DNA of 64,000 bases from an uncultured Gallionellaceae bacterium (GTDB lineage: Bacteria > Pseudomonadota > Gammaproteobacteria > Burkholderiales > Gallionellaceae), in NCBI GenBank assembly GCA_903847155.1, contig CAINCU010000017.1, positions 1 to 64,000 on the forward strand. Reading direction: 5' to 3'. How positions within the stretch are numbered: position 1 is the stretch's first letter; the number at the start of each line of letters is the position of its first letter. Made by a program: the position numbers and the translations under genes. Positions 1 through 9,312 of this stretch are shown in pieces. The notes under the pieces were generated by a model. That model was not told where the DNA came from and did no database searches. It saw only the letters and a list, made by a program, of their open reading frames with translations.

Positions 1-2
1 AT

Positions 3-79
3 GGAGTGGTAGTTCAGTTGGTTAGAATACCGGCCTGTCACGCCGGGGGTCGCGGGTTCGAGTCCCGTCCACTCCGCCA
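3..79 (+). tRNA. tRNA-Asp (GTC)
   Basis: A full cloverleaf can be folded. The acceptor arm GGAGTGG pairs with CCACTCC, the anticodon loop reads CTGTCAC (anticodon GTC), the T-loop is GGTTCGAGTCC, and the CCA end is encoded. It lies just upstream of ppiD and is followed by its own terminator. Confidence 0.96.
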
Positions 80-84
80 AACAG

Positions 85-110
85 AGGCGAACGAAAGTTC
101 GCCTTTTTTT
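85..110 (+). terminator. Rho-independent terminator after tRNA-Asp
   Basis: A perfect 8-bp stem (AGGCGAAC / GTTCGCCT) with a GAAA tetraloop is followed by seven T. It sits 6 bp after the tRNA and ends the tRNA transcript before ppiD. Confidence 0.9.
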
Positions 111-155
111 ATGTTGGATGTCCTGCGTGGCATCCCTTCTTTTAGGTAGGTAGCT

Positions 156-2042
156 ATGTTTGATTTCGTGCATGAGAAAAAACGATTAGTACAGATTGTG
201 CTGGCGCTCATCATTCTTCCCTTCGCGTTTTGGGGGGTTGATTCGTTCCGTAATTCCGGCGGCCCTGAGCCACTGGCGAAAATTAACGGCGAAAAGATCG
301 GGCAACAGGAATTCGACAATGCACTGGATCAGCAGCGGCAGCGGTTGCGCGATATGGCAGGTGCCAACTTCGACCCCGCAATATTTGATCGACCTGAAAT
401 CAAGCAATCATTACTGGATAGCTTGGTTACACGCCGTCTGTTAGTTGCTAACGCGCGAGATAAAAACTTGATGCCGGGTGACGAACAAATTGCTCAATTC
501 CTTGTGGGTATTGGTTCATTTCAAAAAGATGGAAAATTTGATAAGCAGCAATACTTGACTGCATTGAACGAGCGAGGCATGAGCCAATTAGCATTCGAAT
601 CTCGTTTGAGTCAAGACATAGCGGTGCAGAGGCTGACTGATGGCTTTTCTCAGAACGGTTATGCATCGGACAAAGTAGCAGAGAGGCTAATCCGGCTGAA
701 CGAGCAACAGCGCGTTGTTGCGGTTGCGAACCTGAATGCGGATGAATTTCTGAAACGAGCGCGTGTGAGTGATACGGATGTCAAAGCCTACTACGACAAG
801 AATGCCAATGAATTTCGAATGCCGGAGCGTGCCAATGTTGAGTTTGTGACGTTCTCAGCTGACTCCCTGCTGCCAACAATCTCCGTGACCGACGAGGAGA
901 TCAAACGATACTATGAGGAGCATATTGCCGAATTTGGTACGCAAGAGCAGCGTCAGGCGGCACACATATTGATCGGGTTGGGGAAACAGGCTACCGATGC
1001 CGAGAAGCAGGCAGCGAAGAAGAAGGCAGAACAAGTGTTACAGCAAGTCAGGCAGTCTCCTGGTAAATTTGCAGCATTGGCCAAGCAATATTCGCAAGAT
1101 CCTGGCTCTGCATCAAAAGGGGGGGAATTGGGAATGTTCGGGCGCGGTGCGATGGTGAAGCCGTTCGAAGACAGTGTTTTCAGTCTTAAGGTGGGCGAGG
1201 TAAGCGGGTTGGTGCAATCCGACTTCGGTTATCACATCATTAAACTTCTGGCTGTCAAACCAGCGAAGGTGCAGGGTTTGAATGAGGTGCGATCTGCTGT
1301 TGTGCAACACCTGAAGTCACAGCATGCCAGTGACAAGTTTGCTGAACTTGCTGAAAAATTCAACAATACGGTTTATGAGCAAAGCGATTCTTTGCAACCG
1401 GCTGCCAATCTGATTAAGGCCTCAGTTCAGCGTGGCGTGTGGCTTAGCAAAGGGCAGCCCCCAACTGGTGTGTGGACGGGCAAGGTTTTGCAGGCAATAT
1501 TTTCGGAAGATGTGTTGAAAAACAAGCGCAATACAGCAGCGCTAGAAGTCGCACCGAATACTTTGCTGGCAGCACGTGTGGTGGAATACAAATCGGCGAG
1601 CGAGCGACCTTTTGCGGAAGTTTCGGCAAGCATTCAACAAAAACTACAGCGACTGCAAGCAGTTGAACTGGCAACTGCGCAAGGCACGAGTTTGCTGGTG
1701 CAATTGCAGCGCGGAGAGAAGGCTAGTTTGAACTGGAAGGCTGCACAAAGCATCACCCGCAGTCAACGTACTGGTATGGATCCAGAACTGGTGAAAGCAG
1801 TGTTTCATAGTGACATAAGCAAGTTGCCAGCGTATGTGGGAGTGAAAGGGCAGAATGGTTATGTGCTGGCGCGTATCGATTCAGTGAAGGATGCTGAATC
1901 CATTGACAGTGGCAAACTTAGTCGCTATGCGCAGCAGATACGCCAGATCACAGGCGAAGAGTTGTTGATGGCATATATAGCAGACGAAAAGAAACACGCC
2001 AACATTACGATGAAGACCTTCGTGGCGGAAGAAAAAAAATAG
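156..2042 (+). CDS. ppiD: Periplasmic folding chaperone PpiD (SurA-like N-terminus, parvulin domain)
   Basis: A 628-aa inner-membrane-anchored periplasmic chaperone for outer-membrane and secreted proteins. One transmembrane helix lies at about residues 12-30, preceded by the short charged start [10 protein letters not shown] typical of PpiD. A SurA_N-like helical region follows (about 40-250), then one PpiC/parvulin domain (about 265-365) with the recognisable stretches AAHILIG and [17 protein letters not shown]. The C-terminal region is helical. Length fits the family. An AGGTAGG ribosome-binding site precedes the ATG. The position next to tRNA-Asp resembles other betaproteobacteria, where hupB and lon lie upstream. 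Confidence 0.93.
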   Translation: MFDFVHEKKRLVQIVLALIILPFAFWGVDSFRNSGGPEPLAKINGEKIGQQEFDNALDQQRQRLRDMAGANFDPAIFDRPEIKQSLLDSLVTRRLLVANARDKNLMPGDEQIAQFLVGIGSFQKDGKFDKQQYLTALNERGMSQLAFESRLSQDIAVQRLTDGFSQNGYASDKVAERLIRLNEQQRVVAVANLNADEFLKRARVSDTDVKAYYDKNANEFRMPERANVEFVTFSADSLLPTISVTDEEIKRYYEEHIAEFGTQEQRQAAHILIGLGKQATDAEKQAAKKKAEQVLQQVRQSPGKFAALAKQYSQDPGSASKGGELGMFGRGAMVKPFEDSVFSLKVGEVSGLVQSDFGYHIIKLLAVKPAKVQGLNEVRSAVVQHLKSQHASDKFAELAEKFNNTVYEQSDSLQPAANLIKASVQRGVWLSKGQPPTGVWTGKVLQAIFSEDVLKNKRNTAALEVAPNTLLAARVVEYKSASERPFAEVSASIQQKLQRLQAVELATAQGTSLLVQLQRGEKASLNWKAAQSITRSQRTGMDPELVKAVFHSDISKLPAYVGVKGQNGYVLARIDSVKDAESIDSGKLSRYAQQIRQITGEELLMAYIADEKKHANITMKTFVAEEKK

Positions 2043-2061
2043 TCGCTTGGGTTGATACGAA

Positions 2062-2094
2062 AAAACGCCGTTCCTAGTGAGCGGTGTTTTTTTT
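2062..2094 (+). terminator. Rho-independent terminator after ppiD
   Basis: The stem AAAACGCCG / CGGTGTTTT (one G-T pair) around a TTCCTAGTGAG loop is followed by eight T, 20 bp after the ppiD stop codon. Confidence 0.85.
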
Positions 2095-2292
2095 AATAAG
2101 AGTAATCCTACTTCCGAGTTGGAGAGTTTGGTGATATTGAAAACGCCATCGACATACCTATTTTTGCTAAGGATTATGCTTGCTAAATAGCAGCATAGGA
2201 ACATTGTCACATTAGTTACACTTTTTCCTATGCAAACTTAAGTTTTGAGTCGGTGAAATACAAGCCAAAATAGATTATTCAGGTTAATCGTA

Positions 2293-2298
2293 TATAAT
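2293..2298 (+). promoter_or_regulatory. Candidate -10 box for the ccm operon
   Basis: A perfect TATAAT lies 30 bp upstream of the ccmA start. The -35 region (around TAGATT at 2271) is a poor match, so only the -10 element is claimed. The rest of the ppiD-ccmA gap shows nothing else clear. Confidence 0.4.
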
Positions 2299-2327
2299 CC
2301 AGCGCTATTAATTTTGGGTTCTCCTTC

Positions 2328-2942
2328 ATGCTGGAAGTTGGCAATCTCGCGTGCAGTCGCGGCGACCATCGGTTGTTCTCTGGATTGTGCTTTACGCTGC
2401 AACCCGGACAAATCATGCAGGTACAGGGGGCGAATGGCAGCGGCAAGACCAGTTTGCTGCGCACTCTGTGCGGTTTTCTGCAGCCTGATGAGGGCGAGAT
2501 CCTCTGGCGTGGCAAGCTTGTTGGTGATCTTGGCGAGGATTACTACGCGGAACTGCTGTATCTTGGGCATTTGAACGCGATCAAAGATGAGTTGAATGCG
2601 CTGGAAAATTTGCAGATGAGCGCGGGTCTGGCTGGCTATACAGTGACTGAAAAACAAGCTGTCGCAGCATTGCGTCGCATGGGGCTGCAACGGCGGGAAC
2701 ATTTGCCGGTGAAGGTCTTGTCACAAGGACAGCGACGCAGGGTGGCGCTGGCGCGCTTGCTAACCAGCGACGCACATTTGTGGATTCTGGATGAGCCGCT
2801 GACCGCACTCGATGTGGGGGCAGTTGGATTGATGCAGGAACTTATTGGAGAACATCTGTCAAAAGGTGGTATGGCAATTTTTACCACACACCAACCTTTA
2901 CAAGTGGCTGGCGTAGAGACTAGGCAGTTGTCGTTATCATGA
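2328..2942 (+). CDS. ccmA: Heme export ATPase CcmA
   Basis: A 204-aa ABC ATPase of cytochrome c maturation System I. It powers release of holo-CcmE from the CcmC-heme complex. The Walker A motif is GANGSGKT (about residue 36), the ABC signature is LSQGQRRRVALARL, and Walker B is LWILDEPLTALD. Length is normal for the family. It is the first gene of ccmABCDEFGHI, and its stop overlaps the ccmB start (ATGA). Confidence 0.95.
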   Translation: MLEVGNLACSRGDHRLFSGLCFTLQPGQIMQVQGANGSGKTSLLRTLCGFLQPDEGEILWRGKLVGDLGEDYYAELLYLGHLNAIKDELNALENLQMSAGLAGYTVTEKQAVAALRRMGLQRREHLPVKVLSQGQRRRVALARLLTSDAHLWILDEPLTALDVGAVGLMQELIGEHLSKGGMAIFTTHQPLQVAGVETRQLSLS

Positions 2943-3622
2943 AAAAACTGTCGCTTTTGGGTTTGCTTGGGCTGGTACTGAGGCGCGATCTGTTGCTGGC
3001 GATGCGCCGCCGCGCCGATGTGTTGACCACGTTGATTTTTTTTGTGATGGTAGTGAGTCTGTTTCCGCTCGGTGTTGGGCCTGAAATAGATATGTTGCGC
3101 AAGATGGCTTCCGGTGTGGTGTGGGTCGCCGCATTGTTGGCTTCCATGTTGTCATTGCCGCGCATGTTCTCGGCGGACTATGCGGATGGTACCTTGGAGC
3201 AAATGATGCTAGCTCCGCAGTCGCTGTCGGTGCTTGTTCTGGGCAAGATCGCCGCGCATTGGATGTTGTCTGGATTGCCGTTGGCGTTGATCGCGCCAGT
3301 GTTGGGTTTGCAGTTCGATATGTCAGTTCCGGCACTGTGGATATTAGTGATCGCATTGCTGCTGGGAACGCCAGTATTGAGTATGATAGGAGCAGTTGGC
3401 GCAGCACTGACGCTGGGATTGCGCGGCGGCGGTGTGCTGGTTTCGTTGCTGGTGTTGCCTTTATGTATTCCGGTGCTGATCTTTGGCGCGGGTGCGGTGG
3501 AAGCAGTTAACAGTGGAATGAGTGTTGTTTCAAATCTATCGTTTTTGGGTGCATTCATGCTGTTTGCCTTGGTGTTCACGCCGTTCGTTGCGGCGCAGGC
3601 GTTACGTATTTCGATGGAGTAA
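2939..3622 (+). CDS. ccmB: Heme exporter membrane subunit CcmB
   Basis: A 227-aa inner-membrane permease with six predicted hydrophobic segments. It carries the CcmB-typical cytoplasmic stretch LFPLGVGPEIDMLRKMASG and RMFSADYADGTLEQMM. It works with CcmA and CcmC on heme delivery to CcmE. It overlaps ccmA by 4 bp. Confidence 0.95.
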   Translation: MKKLSLLGLLGLVLRRDLLLAMRRRADVLTTLIFFVMVVSLFPLGVGPEIDMLRKMASGVVWVAALLASMLSLPRMFSADYADGTLEQMMLAPQSLSVLVLGKIAAHWMLSGLPLALIAPVLGLQFDMSVPALWILVIALLLGTPVLSMIGAVGAALTLGLRGGGVLVSLLVLPLCIPVLIFGAGAVEAVNSGMSVVSNLSFLGAFMLFALVFTPFVAAQALRISME

Positions 3623-3626
3623 TAAT

Positions 3627-4364
3627 TTGGCTATCAACTGGTTCAAATATTCGGCACCGACCAATTTCTACGGCTTGGCAGGTAAGCTGATTCCATTCTT
3701 TGCATGGCCCGCAGCGGTTCTTTTTGTCATCGGTCTGTACATCGGCTTTTTTGTCGCACCAACTGATGCCGTGCAAAGCGAAGCCTATCGCATCATCTTC
3801 CTCCACGTTCCCACTTCCATCTTGTCCATGTTCATCTACCTCATCATGGCAGGGTATGCGGCATTGGGTTTGATCTTTAACACTCGTTTATCTTCCATGA
3901 TGGCGCAGGCGTTGGCTCCTACCGGAGCGCTGTTCGCCTTCATCTCGTTGTGGACGGGGGCGCTGTGGGGCAAGCCGATGTGGGGCGCATGGTGGGTATG
4001 GGATGCACGCCTGACTTCCGAACTGATTTTGCTGTTTCTGTATCTTGGCTTTATTGCTCTGCAAGCTTCCATTGAGGATCCTCGTCGTGCGGACAGAGCT
4101 AGTGCCTTACTTGCCATTGTCGGTTCAGTCAACGTGCCCATCATTTACTTCTCGGTGAAATGGTGGAATACGCTGCATCAAGGTTCGACCATCAAGTTCA
4201 CCGGAACCAGCATGCACATCGCTATGCAGGAAGCCATGTTCGCAATGTTGGTCGCTTGCTGGTTGTATTCCATTGCGGTGAGTCTGGCACGCGTGCGCAG
4301 CATCATTCTGGAGCGCGAACGCAATACGCAGTGGGTGAACGAACTGAAGGAGGTGCGGTCATGA
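3627..4364 (+). CDS. ccmC: Heme delivery protein CcmC (TTG start)
   Basis: A 245-aa membrane protein that loads periplasmic heme onto CcmE. It has six transmembrane segments and the tryptophan-rich WGAWWVWDARLTSE motif that binds heme. An open frame extends back to 3522 inside ccmB. I chose TTG at 3627 because it gives the family's normal length and start (LAINWFKYSAP), lies 4 bp after the ccmB stop, and has GGAG 7 nt upstream. Upstream in-frame codons encode arginine-rich sequence unlike CcmC. Confidence 0.93.
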   Translation: MAINWFKYSAPTNFYGLAGKLIPFFAWPAAVLFVIGLYIGFFVAPTDAVQSEAYRIIFLHVPTSILSMFIYLIMAGYAALGLIFNTRLSSMMAQALAPTGALFAFISLWTGALWGKPMWGAWWVWDARLTSELILLFLYLGFIALQASIEDPRRADRASALLAIVGSVNVPIIYFSVKWWNTLHQGSTIKFTGTSMHIAMQEAMFAMLVACWLYSIAVSLARVRSIILERERNTQWVNELKEVRS

Positions 4365-4546
4365 GTTGGAGTGAGTTTTTTGCCATGAATGGCTATGCCT
4401 TCTATGTCTGGGGTTCTTACGGGGTGGCGTTGCTGGTGTTCGGCATTGAGATATTGATGGTGCGTAATCGCAGAAAGAATGCGTTGCGCGAATTGCGTTT
4501 GATGCGTGATGAATCGGGTGAAACCGGGACAGGAGAGGTGGCATGA
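4361..4546 (+). CDS. ccmD: Heme exporter protein CcmD
   Basis: A 61-aa single-pass membrane protein. It has one hydrophobic helix (about 11-33, YAFYVWGSYGVALLVFGIEI) and a basic cytoplasmic tail. It stabilises the CcmABC-CcmE complex. The ATG at 4361 overlaps the ccmC stop, and the gene ends overlapping ccmE. Confidence 0.92.
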   Translation: MSWSEFFAMNGYAFYVWGSYGVALLVFGIEILMVRNRRKNALRELRLMRDESGETGTGEVA

Positions 4547-5028
4547 CGCCCAGAAAGAAAAGGATGTGGTTCATCGTGGCGGGTGTCGCTCTAGTTGCGG
4601 CGGCGGTAGGCTTGGTGCTGTATGCACTTAAGAACAATGTTAGTTTGTATTTCACACCGACCCAAGTATTTAATAAGGAGGCGCCGCAAGGCCGCAGTTT
4701 CCGTATTGGCGGCCTAGTGGAAGTCGGAAGCGTGCAGCGTGAGAAAGATGGATTAAATACCCGTTTCAACATCACCGACACTGTGCAAAAAATGCCAGTG
4801 ATATACAAAGGTATTCTTCCCGATTTATTCAAAGAAGGAAAGGGCGTGGTCGCTCAGGGCAAACTGGAGGCTGATAATGTATTCCATGCCGAAGAAGTAC
4901 TGGCCAAGCATGATGAAAATTATATGCCGCCGGAAGCAGCCGATGCATTGAAAAAAGCACAGTCAGCCAAGGCAGCTGCGACTCAGACGAGTGATAGCCC
5001 CTCCATAGAACGCCCCGTAGCTAAATAA
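4543..5028 (+). CDS. ccmE: Periplasmic heme chaperone CcmE
   Basis: A 161-aa protein with an N-terminal membrane anchor (about 9-27) and an OB-fold periplasmic domain. The LAKHDENYMPP motif holds the covalent heme-binding His123 and the ligand Tyr127. The C-terminal tail is rich in Ala and Lys. It carries heme from CcmABCD to CcmF. It overlaps ccmD by 4 bp. Confidence 0.96.
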   Translation: MTPRKKRMWFIVAGVALVAAAVGLVLYALKNNVSLYFTPTQVFNKEAPQGRSFRIGGLVEVGSVQREKDGLNTRFNITDTVQKMPVIYKGILPDLFKEGKGVVAQGKLEADNVFHAEEVLAKHDENYMPPEAADALKKAQSAKAAATQTSDSPSIERPVAK

Positions 5029-5045
5029 TAATTGAGAGCCACAGC

Positions 5046-7028
5046 ATGATTCCAGAAATCGGTAATTTCGCACTCATCGTTGCACTATTTCTTTCACTCA
5101 TTCAAGGCATTCTGCCCATCGTCGGTGCGGCACGTAATGATGCGGTGATGATGTCCTCGGCACGCACTCTAGCGCTGGGGCAATTTATTATTGTGGCGGT
5201 CGCTTTTGGTTGCTTGGTCCAAGCCTTCGTCAGCAACGATTTCTCCGTGTTGTACGTCGCACAAAATTCCAATTCACAATTGCCGCTTGCGTATCGCGTG
5301 TCGGCAATTTGGGGTGGGCATGAAGGTTCGTTGTTGCTGTGGACGTTCATCCTCACGGTATGGACGGTCGCTGTTGCATCATTCAGCAAACATCTGCCGC
5401 AAGAGATGGTGGCGCGCGTGATCGGCGTGATGGGTTTGGTCTCGGCGGGTTTTCTGCTGTTCATGTTGCTCACGTCAAATCCGTTTGATCGTTTATTACC
5501 GGCAGCGATGGATGGGCGCGATCTGAATCCATTGCTGCAGGACCCTGGCTTGGTGATCCATCCGCCGATGCTGTACATGGGCTACGTTGGCTTTTCGGTG
5601 GCATTCGCTTTCGCGCTGTCTGCCTTGCTGGGAGGCAAACTTGATTCCACTTGGGCGCGCTGGTCGCGTCCGTGGACGACCATAGCTTGGGTGTTCATGA
5701 CCATTGGCATCGCGTTGGGTAGCGGTTGGGCGTATTACGAATTAGGCTGGGGTGGTTGGTGGTTCTGGGATCCGGTGGAGAATGCTTCGTTCATGCCTTG
5801 GCTGGTGGGTACTGCGTTGATGCATTCGCTGGCGGTGACGGAAAAACGCGGCGCATTCAAGAGTTGGACCGTGTTGCTTGCCATCGCGGCATTTTCACTC
5901 AGTCTGTTGGGGACATTCCTGGTGCGCTCCGGAGTGTTGTCCTCGGTACATGCCTTCGCTACCGACCCCAAGCGTGGCGTATTCATTCTCACTTTCCTAG
6001 TGGTGGTCATTGGTTCTTCCTTGCTGCTGTTCGCTTGGCGTGCGCCAAAGATCGGACTGGGTGGTAAATTCGATCTCATTTCACGCGAATCCATGCTGCT
6101 ATCCAACAACGTGCTGTTGTCGGTGGCTTCTGCTTCGGTGTTCCTCGGCACCCTGTATCCCTTGTTCATGGATGCGCTTGGTATGGGCAAGCTCTCAGTT
6201 GGTCCGCCGTATTTCAATTCCGTGTTTGTGCCGTTGATGGTGCCTATGCTGTTGATGATGGGTTTGGGCCCGGTTGCACGCTGGAAGCAAGCTAGCGTGC
6301 CGGACATTTGGCAACGGGTGCGCTGGGCATTAGCTTCTAGTGTAGTCATTGCTTTGTTGTTGCCGCTGGCATTGGGTAAATGGACACCGGTCATTGCGCT
6401 GGGTCTGTTTCTAGCTGCTTGGATCATTACCACTGCGTTGCTTGACTTGCGCAAACGCATCGCCGGTCCCGGAACGTTGTGGCAAGGACTGAAGATACCA
6501 ACGCGCAGTTATTACGGCATGCTGCTGGCTCATCTCGGCATCGCCGTGTTCATCATTGGTGTGACTATGGTCAAAGGTTACGAGACTGAGCGAGATGTGC
6601 GTATGGATGTTGGTGACACAGTAGAAGCGGGTGGTTACGTGTTTCGCTTTGATGGAGTGAGTGATCAACCAGGCCCCAACTACGTTGCTTCGCAAGGGCG
6701 CGTGAGTGTTAGCAAGGATGGCAAGTTAGTCACCGAACTGCATCCTGAAAAGCGGGTTTATAACGCTTCCGGCATGCCGATGACCGAGGCGTCTATCGAG
6801 CCAGGACTCTGGCGCGATCTGTATGTGTCACTTGGTGAACCTATCCCGATGACTTCAGCGTGGGCGGTTCGCGTCTATATCAAACCATTCGTTGATTGGA
6901 TATGGACGGGCTGTCTGCTGATGGTTTTGGGCGGGATATTGGCGATTAGTGATCGTCGTTATCGTATCCACGCACGCAAAGCACAAGCAGCTAACGGTGT
7001 AGAGAAATTGAAGGAGAAGGCAGCATGA
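5046..7028 (+). CDS. ccmF: Cytochrome c heme lyase subunit CcmF
   Basis: A 660-aa polytopic membrane protein, the synthetase core that transfers heme from CcmE to apocytochrome. The WWD heme-handling motif is GGWWFWDPVENASFMPWLVG (about residues 236-255). Conserved periplasmic regions such as WGGHEGSLLLW and HPPMLYMGYVG are present. About 15 hydrophobic segments fit the family. It overlaps ccmG by 4 bp. Confidence 0.97.
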   Translation: MIPEIGNFALIVALFLSLIQGILPIVGAARNDAVMMSSARTLALGQFIIVAVAFGCLVQAFVSNDFSVLYVAQNSNSQLPLAYRVSAIWGGHEGSLLLWTFILTVWTVAVASFSKHLPQEMVARVIGVMGLVSAGFLLFMLLTSNPFDRLLPAAMDGRDLNPLLQDPGLVIHPPMLYMGYVGFSVAFAFALSALLGGKLDSTWARWSRPWTTIAWVFMTIGIALGSGWAYYELGWGGWWFWDPVENASFMPWLVGTALMHSLAVTEKRGAFKSWTVLLAIAAFSLSLLGTFLVRSGVLSSVHAFATDPKRGVFILTFLVVVIGSSLLLFAWRAPKIGLGGKFDLISRESMLLSNNVLLSVASASVFLGTLYPLFMDALGMGKLSVGPPYFNSVFVPLMVPMLLMMGLGPVARWKQASVPDIWQRVRWALASSVVIALLLPLALGKWTPVIALGLFLAAWIITTALLDLRKRIAGPGTLWQGLKIPTRSYYGMLLAHLGIAVFIIGVTMVKGYETERDVRMDVGDTVEAGGYVFRFDGVSDQPGPNYVASQGRVSVSKDGKLVTELHPEKRVYNASGMPMTEASIEPGLWRDLYVSLGEPIPMTSAWAVRVYIKPFVDWIWTGCLLMVLGGILAISDRRYRIHARKAQAANGVEKLKEKAA

Positions 7029-7552
7029 TGCGATTCATTTTGCCGCTGGTAATTTTCTTGGTATTGGCTGGATTTTTATACAAAGGATTGGGACTTAACC
7101 CACGCGAGGTTCCTTCGCCATTTATTGACAAGCCTGCTCCGATTTTTAATTTGGTTGAGTTGCAAGATCCATCTAAAAGTTTCACCCCCGCTGACATGAA
7201 AGGCAAGGTGTGGCTTTTCAATCTATGGGCTTCGTGGTGCGTATCCTGCCGCGAGGAACATCCGCTGCTGCTGGACTTAATGCAGCAAAATATCGTGCCC
7301 ATCGTCGGGTTGGATTACAAGGACAAGCGGGAAGCTGCTGAAGCGTGGTTGAATAAAGCAGGCAATCCCTACCTGCTTAATGTTTTCGATGTTGAAGGGC
7401 GCATTGGTATTGACTACGGTGTGACCGGCGTGCCGGAAACCTTTGTCATCGATAAGCAAGGAATCATTCGATACAAGCAGATCGGTCCCGTCACCTCGGA
7501 GAATTTGCGCGAGAAGATATTGCCACTGGTTGCGGAGTTGCAAAGAAAATGA
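7025..7552 (+). CDS. ccmG: Thiol:disulfide oxidoreductase CcmG/DsbE
   Basis: A 175-aa membrane-anchored thioredoxin-fold reductase that keeps CXXCH motifs of apocytochromes reduced. The N-terminal anchor is at about 4-22. The active site WCVSC (Cys72, Cys75) is preceded by LFNLWAS. The cis-proline region GVTGVPETFVID is typical of CcmG. It overlaps both neighbours by 4 bp. Confidence 0.95.
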   Translation: MMRFILPLVIFLVLAGFLYKGLGLNPREVPSPFIDKPAPIFNLVELQDPSKSFTPADMKGKVWLFNLWASWCVSCREEHPLLLDLMQQNIVPIVGLDYKDKREAAEAWLNKAGNPYLLNVFDVEGRIGIDYGVTGVPETFVIDKQGIIRYKQIGPVTSENLREKILPLVAELQRK

Positions 7553-8010
7553 AAAAACTACTGATCCTGTTGTTATGTCTATTGCCAACTTTTGCTTTTG
7601 CGGGTGAAGCGAAGGAATTGACTTCTGATCCTGTTTTGGAAAAACGCATGGTTGGTTTGGCTGAAAATTTGCGCTGTTTGGTATGCCAGAACGAATCGTT
7701 AGCTAGTTCTCATGCGGAATTGGCTGAAGATTTGCGCCGCGAAGTGCGCGAACTGATGAAACAAGGTAAAAGCGATCAGGAGATAATTGACTATCTCGTG
7801 GCACGCTACGGTGATTTTGTGTTGTATAAACCGCCGATGAAGAGCTACACCGTGTTGCTCTGGTTCGGTCCGTTTGCATTGTTGCTGATGGGTTTGGGAG
7901 TGTTGGTCTTCCAATTGCACAAACGTCGTCAGATCGTGCAAGAGTCTGTGCTTACTCCGGAAGCGCAGAAACGAGCCGCCACCTTACTCAACGAAGAAGA
8001 AAACAAATGA
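7549..8010 (+). CDS. ccmH: Apocytochrome thioreduction protein CcmH (CcmL type)
   Basis: A 153-aa protein with a cleavable signal peptide (about 1-18), the LRCLVCQNES redox motif (Cys43, Cys46), a helical domain and a C-terminal transmembrane helix (about 103-122). It presents apocytochrome thiols to CcmG and CcmF. This is the short form, with the TPR part encoded separately by ccmI. Confidence 0.95.
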   Translation: MKKLLILLLCLLPTFAFAGEAKELTSDPVLEKRMVGLAENLRCLVCQNESLASSHAELAEDLRREVRELMKQGKSDQEIIDYLVARYGDFVLYKPPMKSYTVLLWFGPFALLLMGLGVLVFQLHKRRQIVQESVLTPEAQKRAATLLNEEENK

Positions 8011-9263
8011 CTTTATTCTGGATAATCTGTGCGGCGCTAATGATCGTCGCTATTCTGTTCGTGGCGTTGCCATTATGGCGCGGCACTTCCAAAAATAATT
8101 CCGTGGTGCGCGATGCGGCGAATCTGGAGATATTGCGCGATCAGATCACTGAAATGGATGCCGACTTAAAGAATGGCCTGCTTACGCCTGAGTTGCACGA
8201 ACAAGGCAAGCGCGAACTGGAAGCGCGATTGCTGGAGGAAGTAGGTGATACCAAAAACTTTGAGGTATCTAACAAACCTCACCCGCTCAAGATTACAGCC
8301 ATTGTACTGTCAGTGTTGCTAACCGTGGCTTCTGTGGGGCTGTATCTAAAAATCGGCAATCCAGGTGCCTTCTCCCCGCAGATGGCACAGGGTGGTGCGA
8401 GTATTTCTGGCGGTGTAGTCCATTCCGCTGCCGAGATTGATGCGTTGGCAAAGAAGGTTGAAGAAAATCCGTCCGATGGTGAATCGCTGATGGTATTGGC
8501 AAATAGTTATATGGAGGCAGGGCGCTTTGCTGAAGCTGCGCAAGCCTACGAGAAATTGACCAAGTTGGCGGCGGATGAGGCATGGGTATGGGCCGACTAT
8601 GCTGATGCGCTGGCGATGGCACAGGGAAAGACACTACGTGGAAAACCGACCGAGATATTGAACAAAGCGCTGTCGCTCGATCCGAACAGTACCAAGGCAT
8701 TGGCACTGGCCGGTTCGGCGGCGATTGAGCGCGGTGATTTTGTGGCGACCATCACCTATTGGGAGAAGCTGCGCGGTCTTATCCCGGCGGATAGCGAAGA
8801 TGCAAAAATGATTGACGACGGTATCAATGAGGCGCGCCAGATGTTGTCGCATACCAAGGGTGGTAAGTCGTCTAAACTTGAATCAATCAATTCACCAGCA
8901 CCAGCAGCGGCGGCAGGCAAAGAGCGCATCAGCGGCAAAGTGACATTGAGTAATGCGTTGAAGGGAAAAGTCAGCCCGGATGATACGGTGTTCGTGTTGG
9001 CGCGCGCGGCGGAGGGGCCTCCAATGCCACTTGCTGTTCTGCGCAAACAAGTGCGTGATTTGCCGCTGGATTTTGAGTTGGATGACAGCATGGCGATGTC
9101 GCCACAGATGAAACTATCCAGTTTTGATCAGGTAGTCATCGTGGTACGTATCTCCAAGTCTGGTAATGCCATGCCAAAACCTGGCGATATGCAAGGCATG
9201 AGTAAGCCATTGCATCCCGGCACCAGCAAGGTAAATGTACAAATCGACCAGCTGATTAAATAA
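8007..9263 (+). CDS. ccmI: Apocytochrome chaperone CcmI (TPR protein)
   Basis: A 418-aa membrane protein. It has an N-terminal helix (3-22), a cytoplasmic segment (residues about 30-85), a second helix (about 92-112), then periplasmic TPR-like repeats (about 140-270) and a C-terminal beta-rich domain. It binds the C-terminal helix of apocytochrome c. It is the last ccm gene, followed by a strong terminator. Confidence 0.92.
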   Translation: MTLFWIICAALMIVAILFVALPLWRGTSKNNSVVRDAANLEILRDQITEMDADLKNGLLTPELHEQGKRELEARLLEEVGDTKNFEVSNKPHPLKITAIVLSVLLTVASVGLYLKIGNPGAFSPQMAQGGASISGGVVHSAAEIDALAKKVEENPSDGESLMVLANSYMEAGRFAEAAQAYEKLTKLAADEAWVWADYADALAMAQGKTLRGKPTEILNKALSLDPNSTKALALAGSAAIERGDFVATITYWEKLRGLIPADSEDAKMIDDGINEARQMLSHTKGGKSSKLESINSPAPAAAAGKERISGKVTLSNALKGKVSPDDTVFVLARAAEGPPMPLAVLRKQVRDLPLDFELDDSMAMSPQMKLSSFDQVVIVVRISKSGNAMPKPGDMQGMSKPLHPGTSKVNVQIDQLIK

Positions 9264-9281
9264 TTACCGATGAGTAGGGGA

Positions 9282-9312
9282 AGCCGTGCTGTAAAACAGT
9301 ACGGCTTTTTTT
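9282..9312 (+). terminator. Rho-independent terminator of the ccm operon
   Basis: The stem AGCCGTGCTG / CAGTACGGCT (one G-T pair) with a TAAAA loop is followed by seven T, 18 bp after ccmI. It touches the 3' end of the convergent amidotransferase gene. There is no T tract on the other strand, so it serves ccm only. Confidence 0.9.
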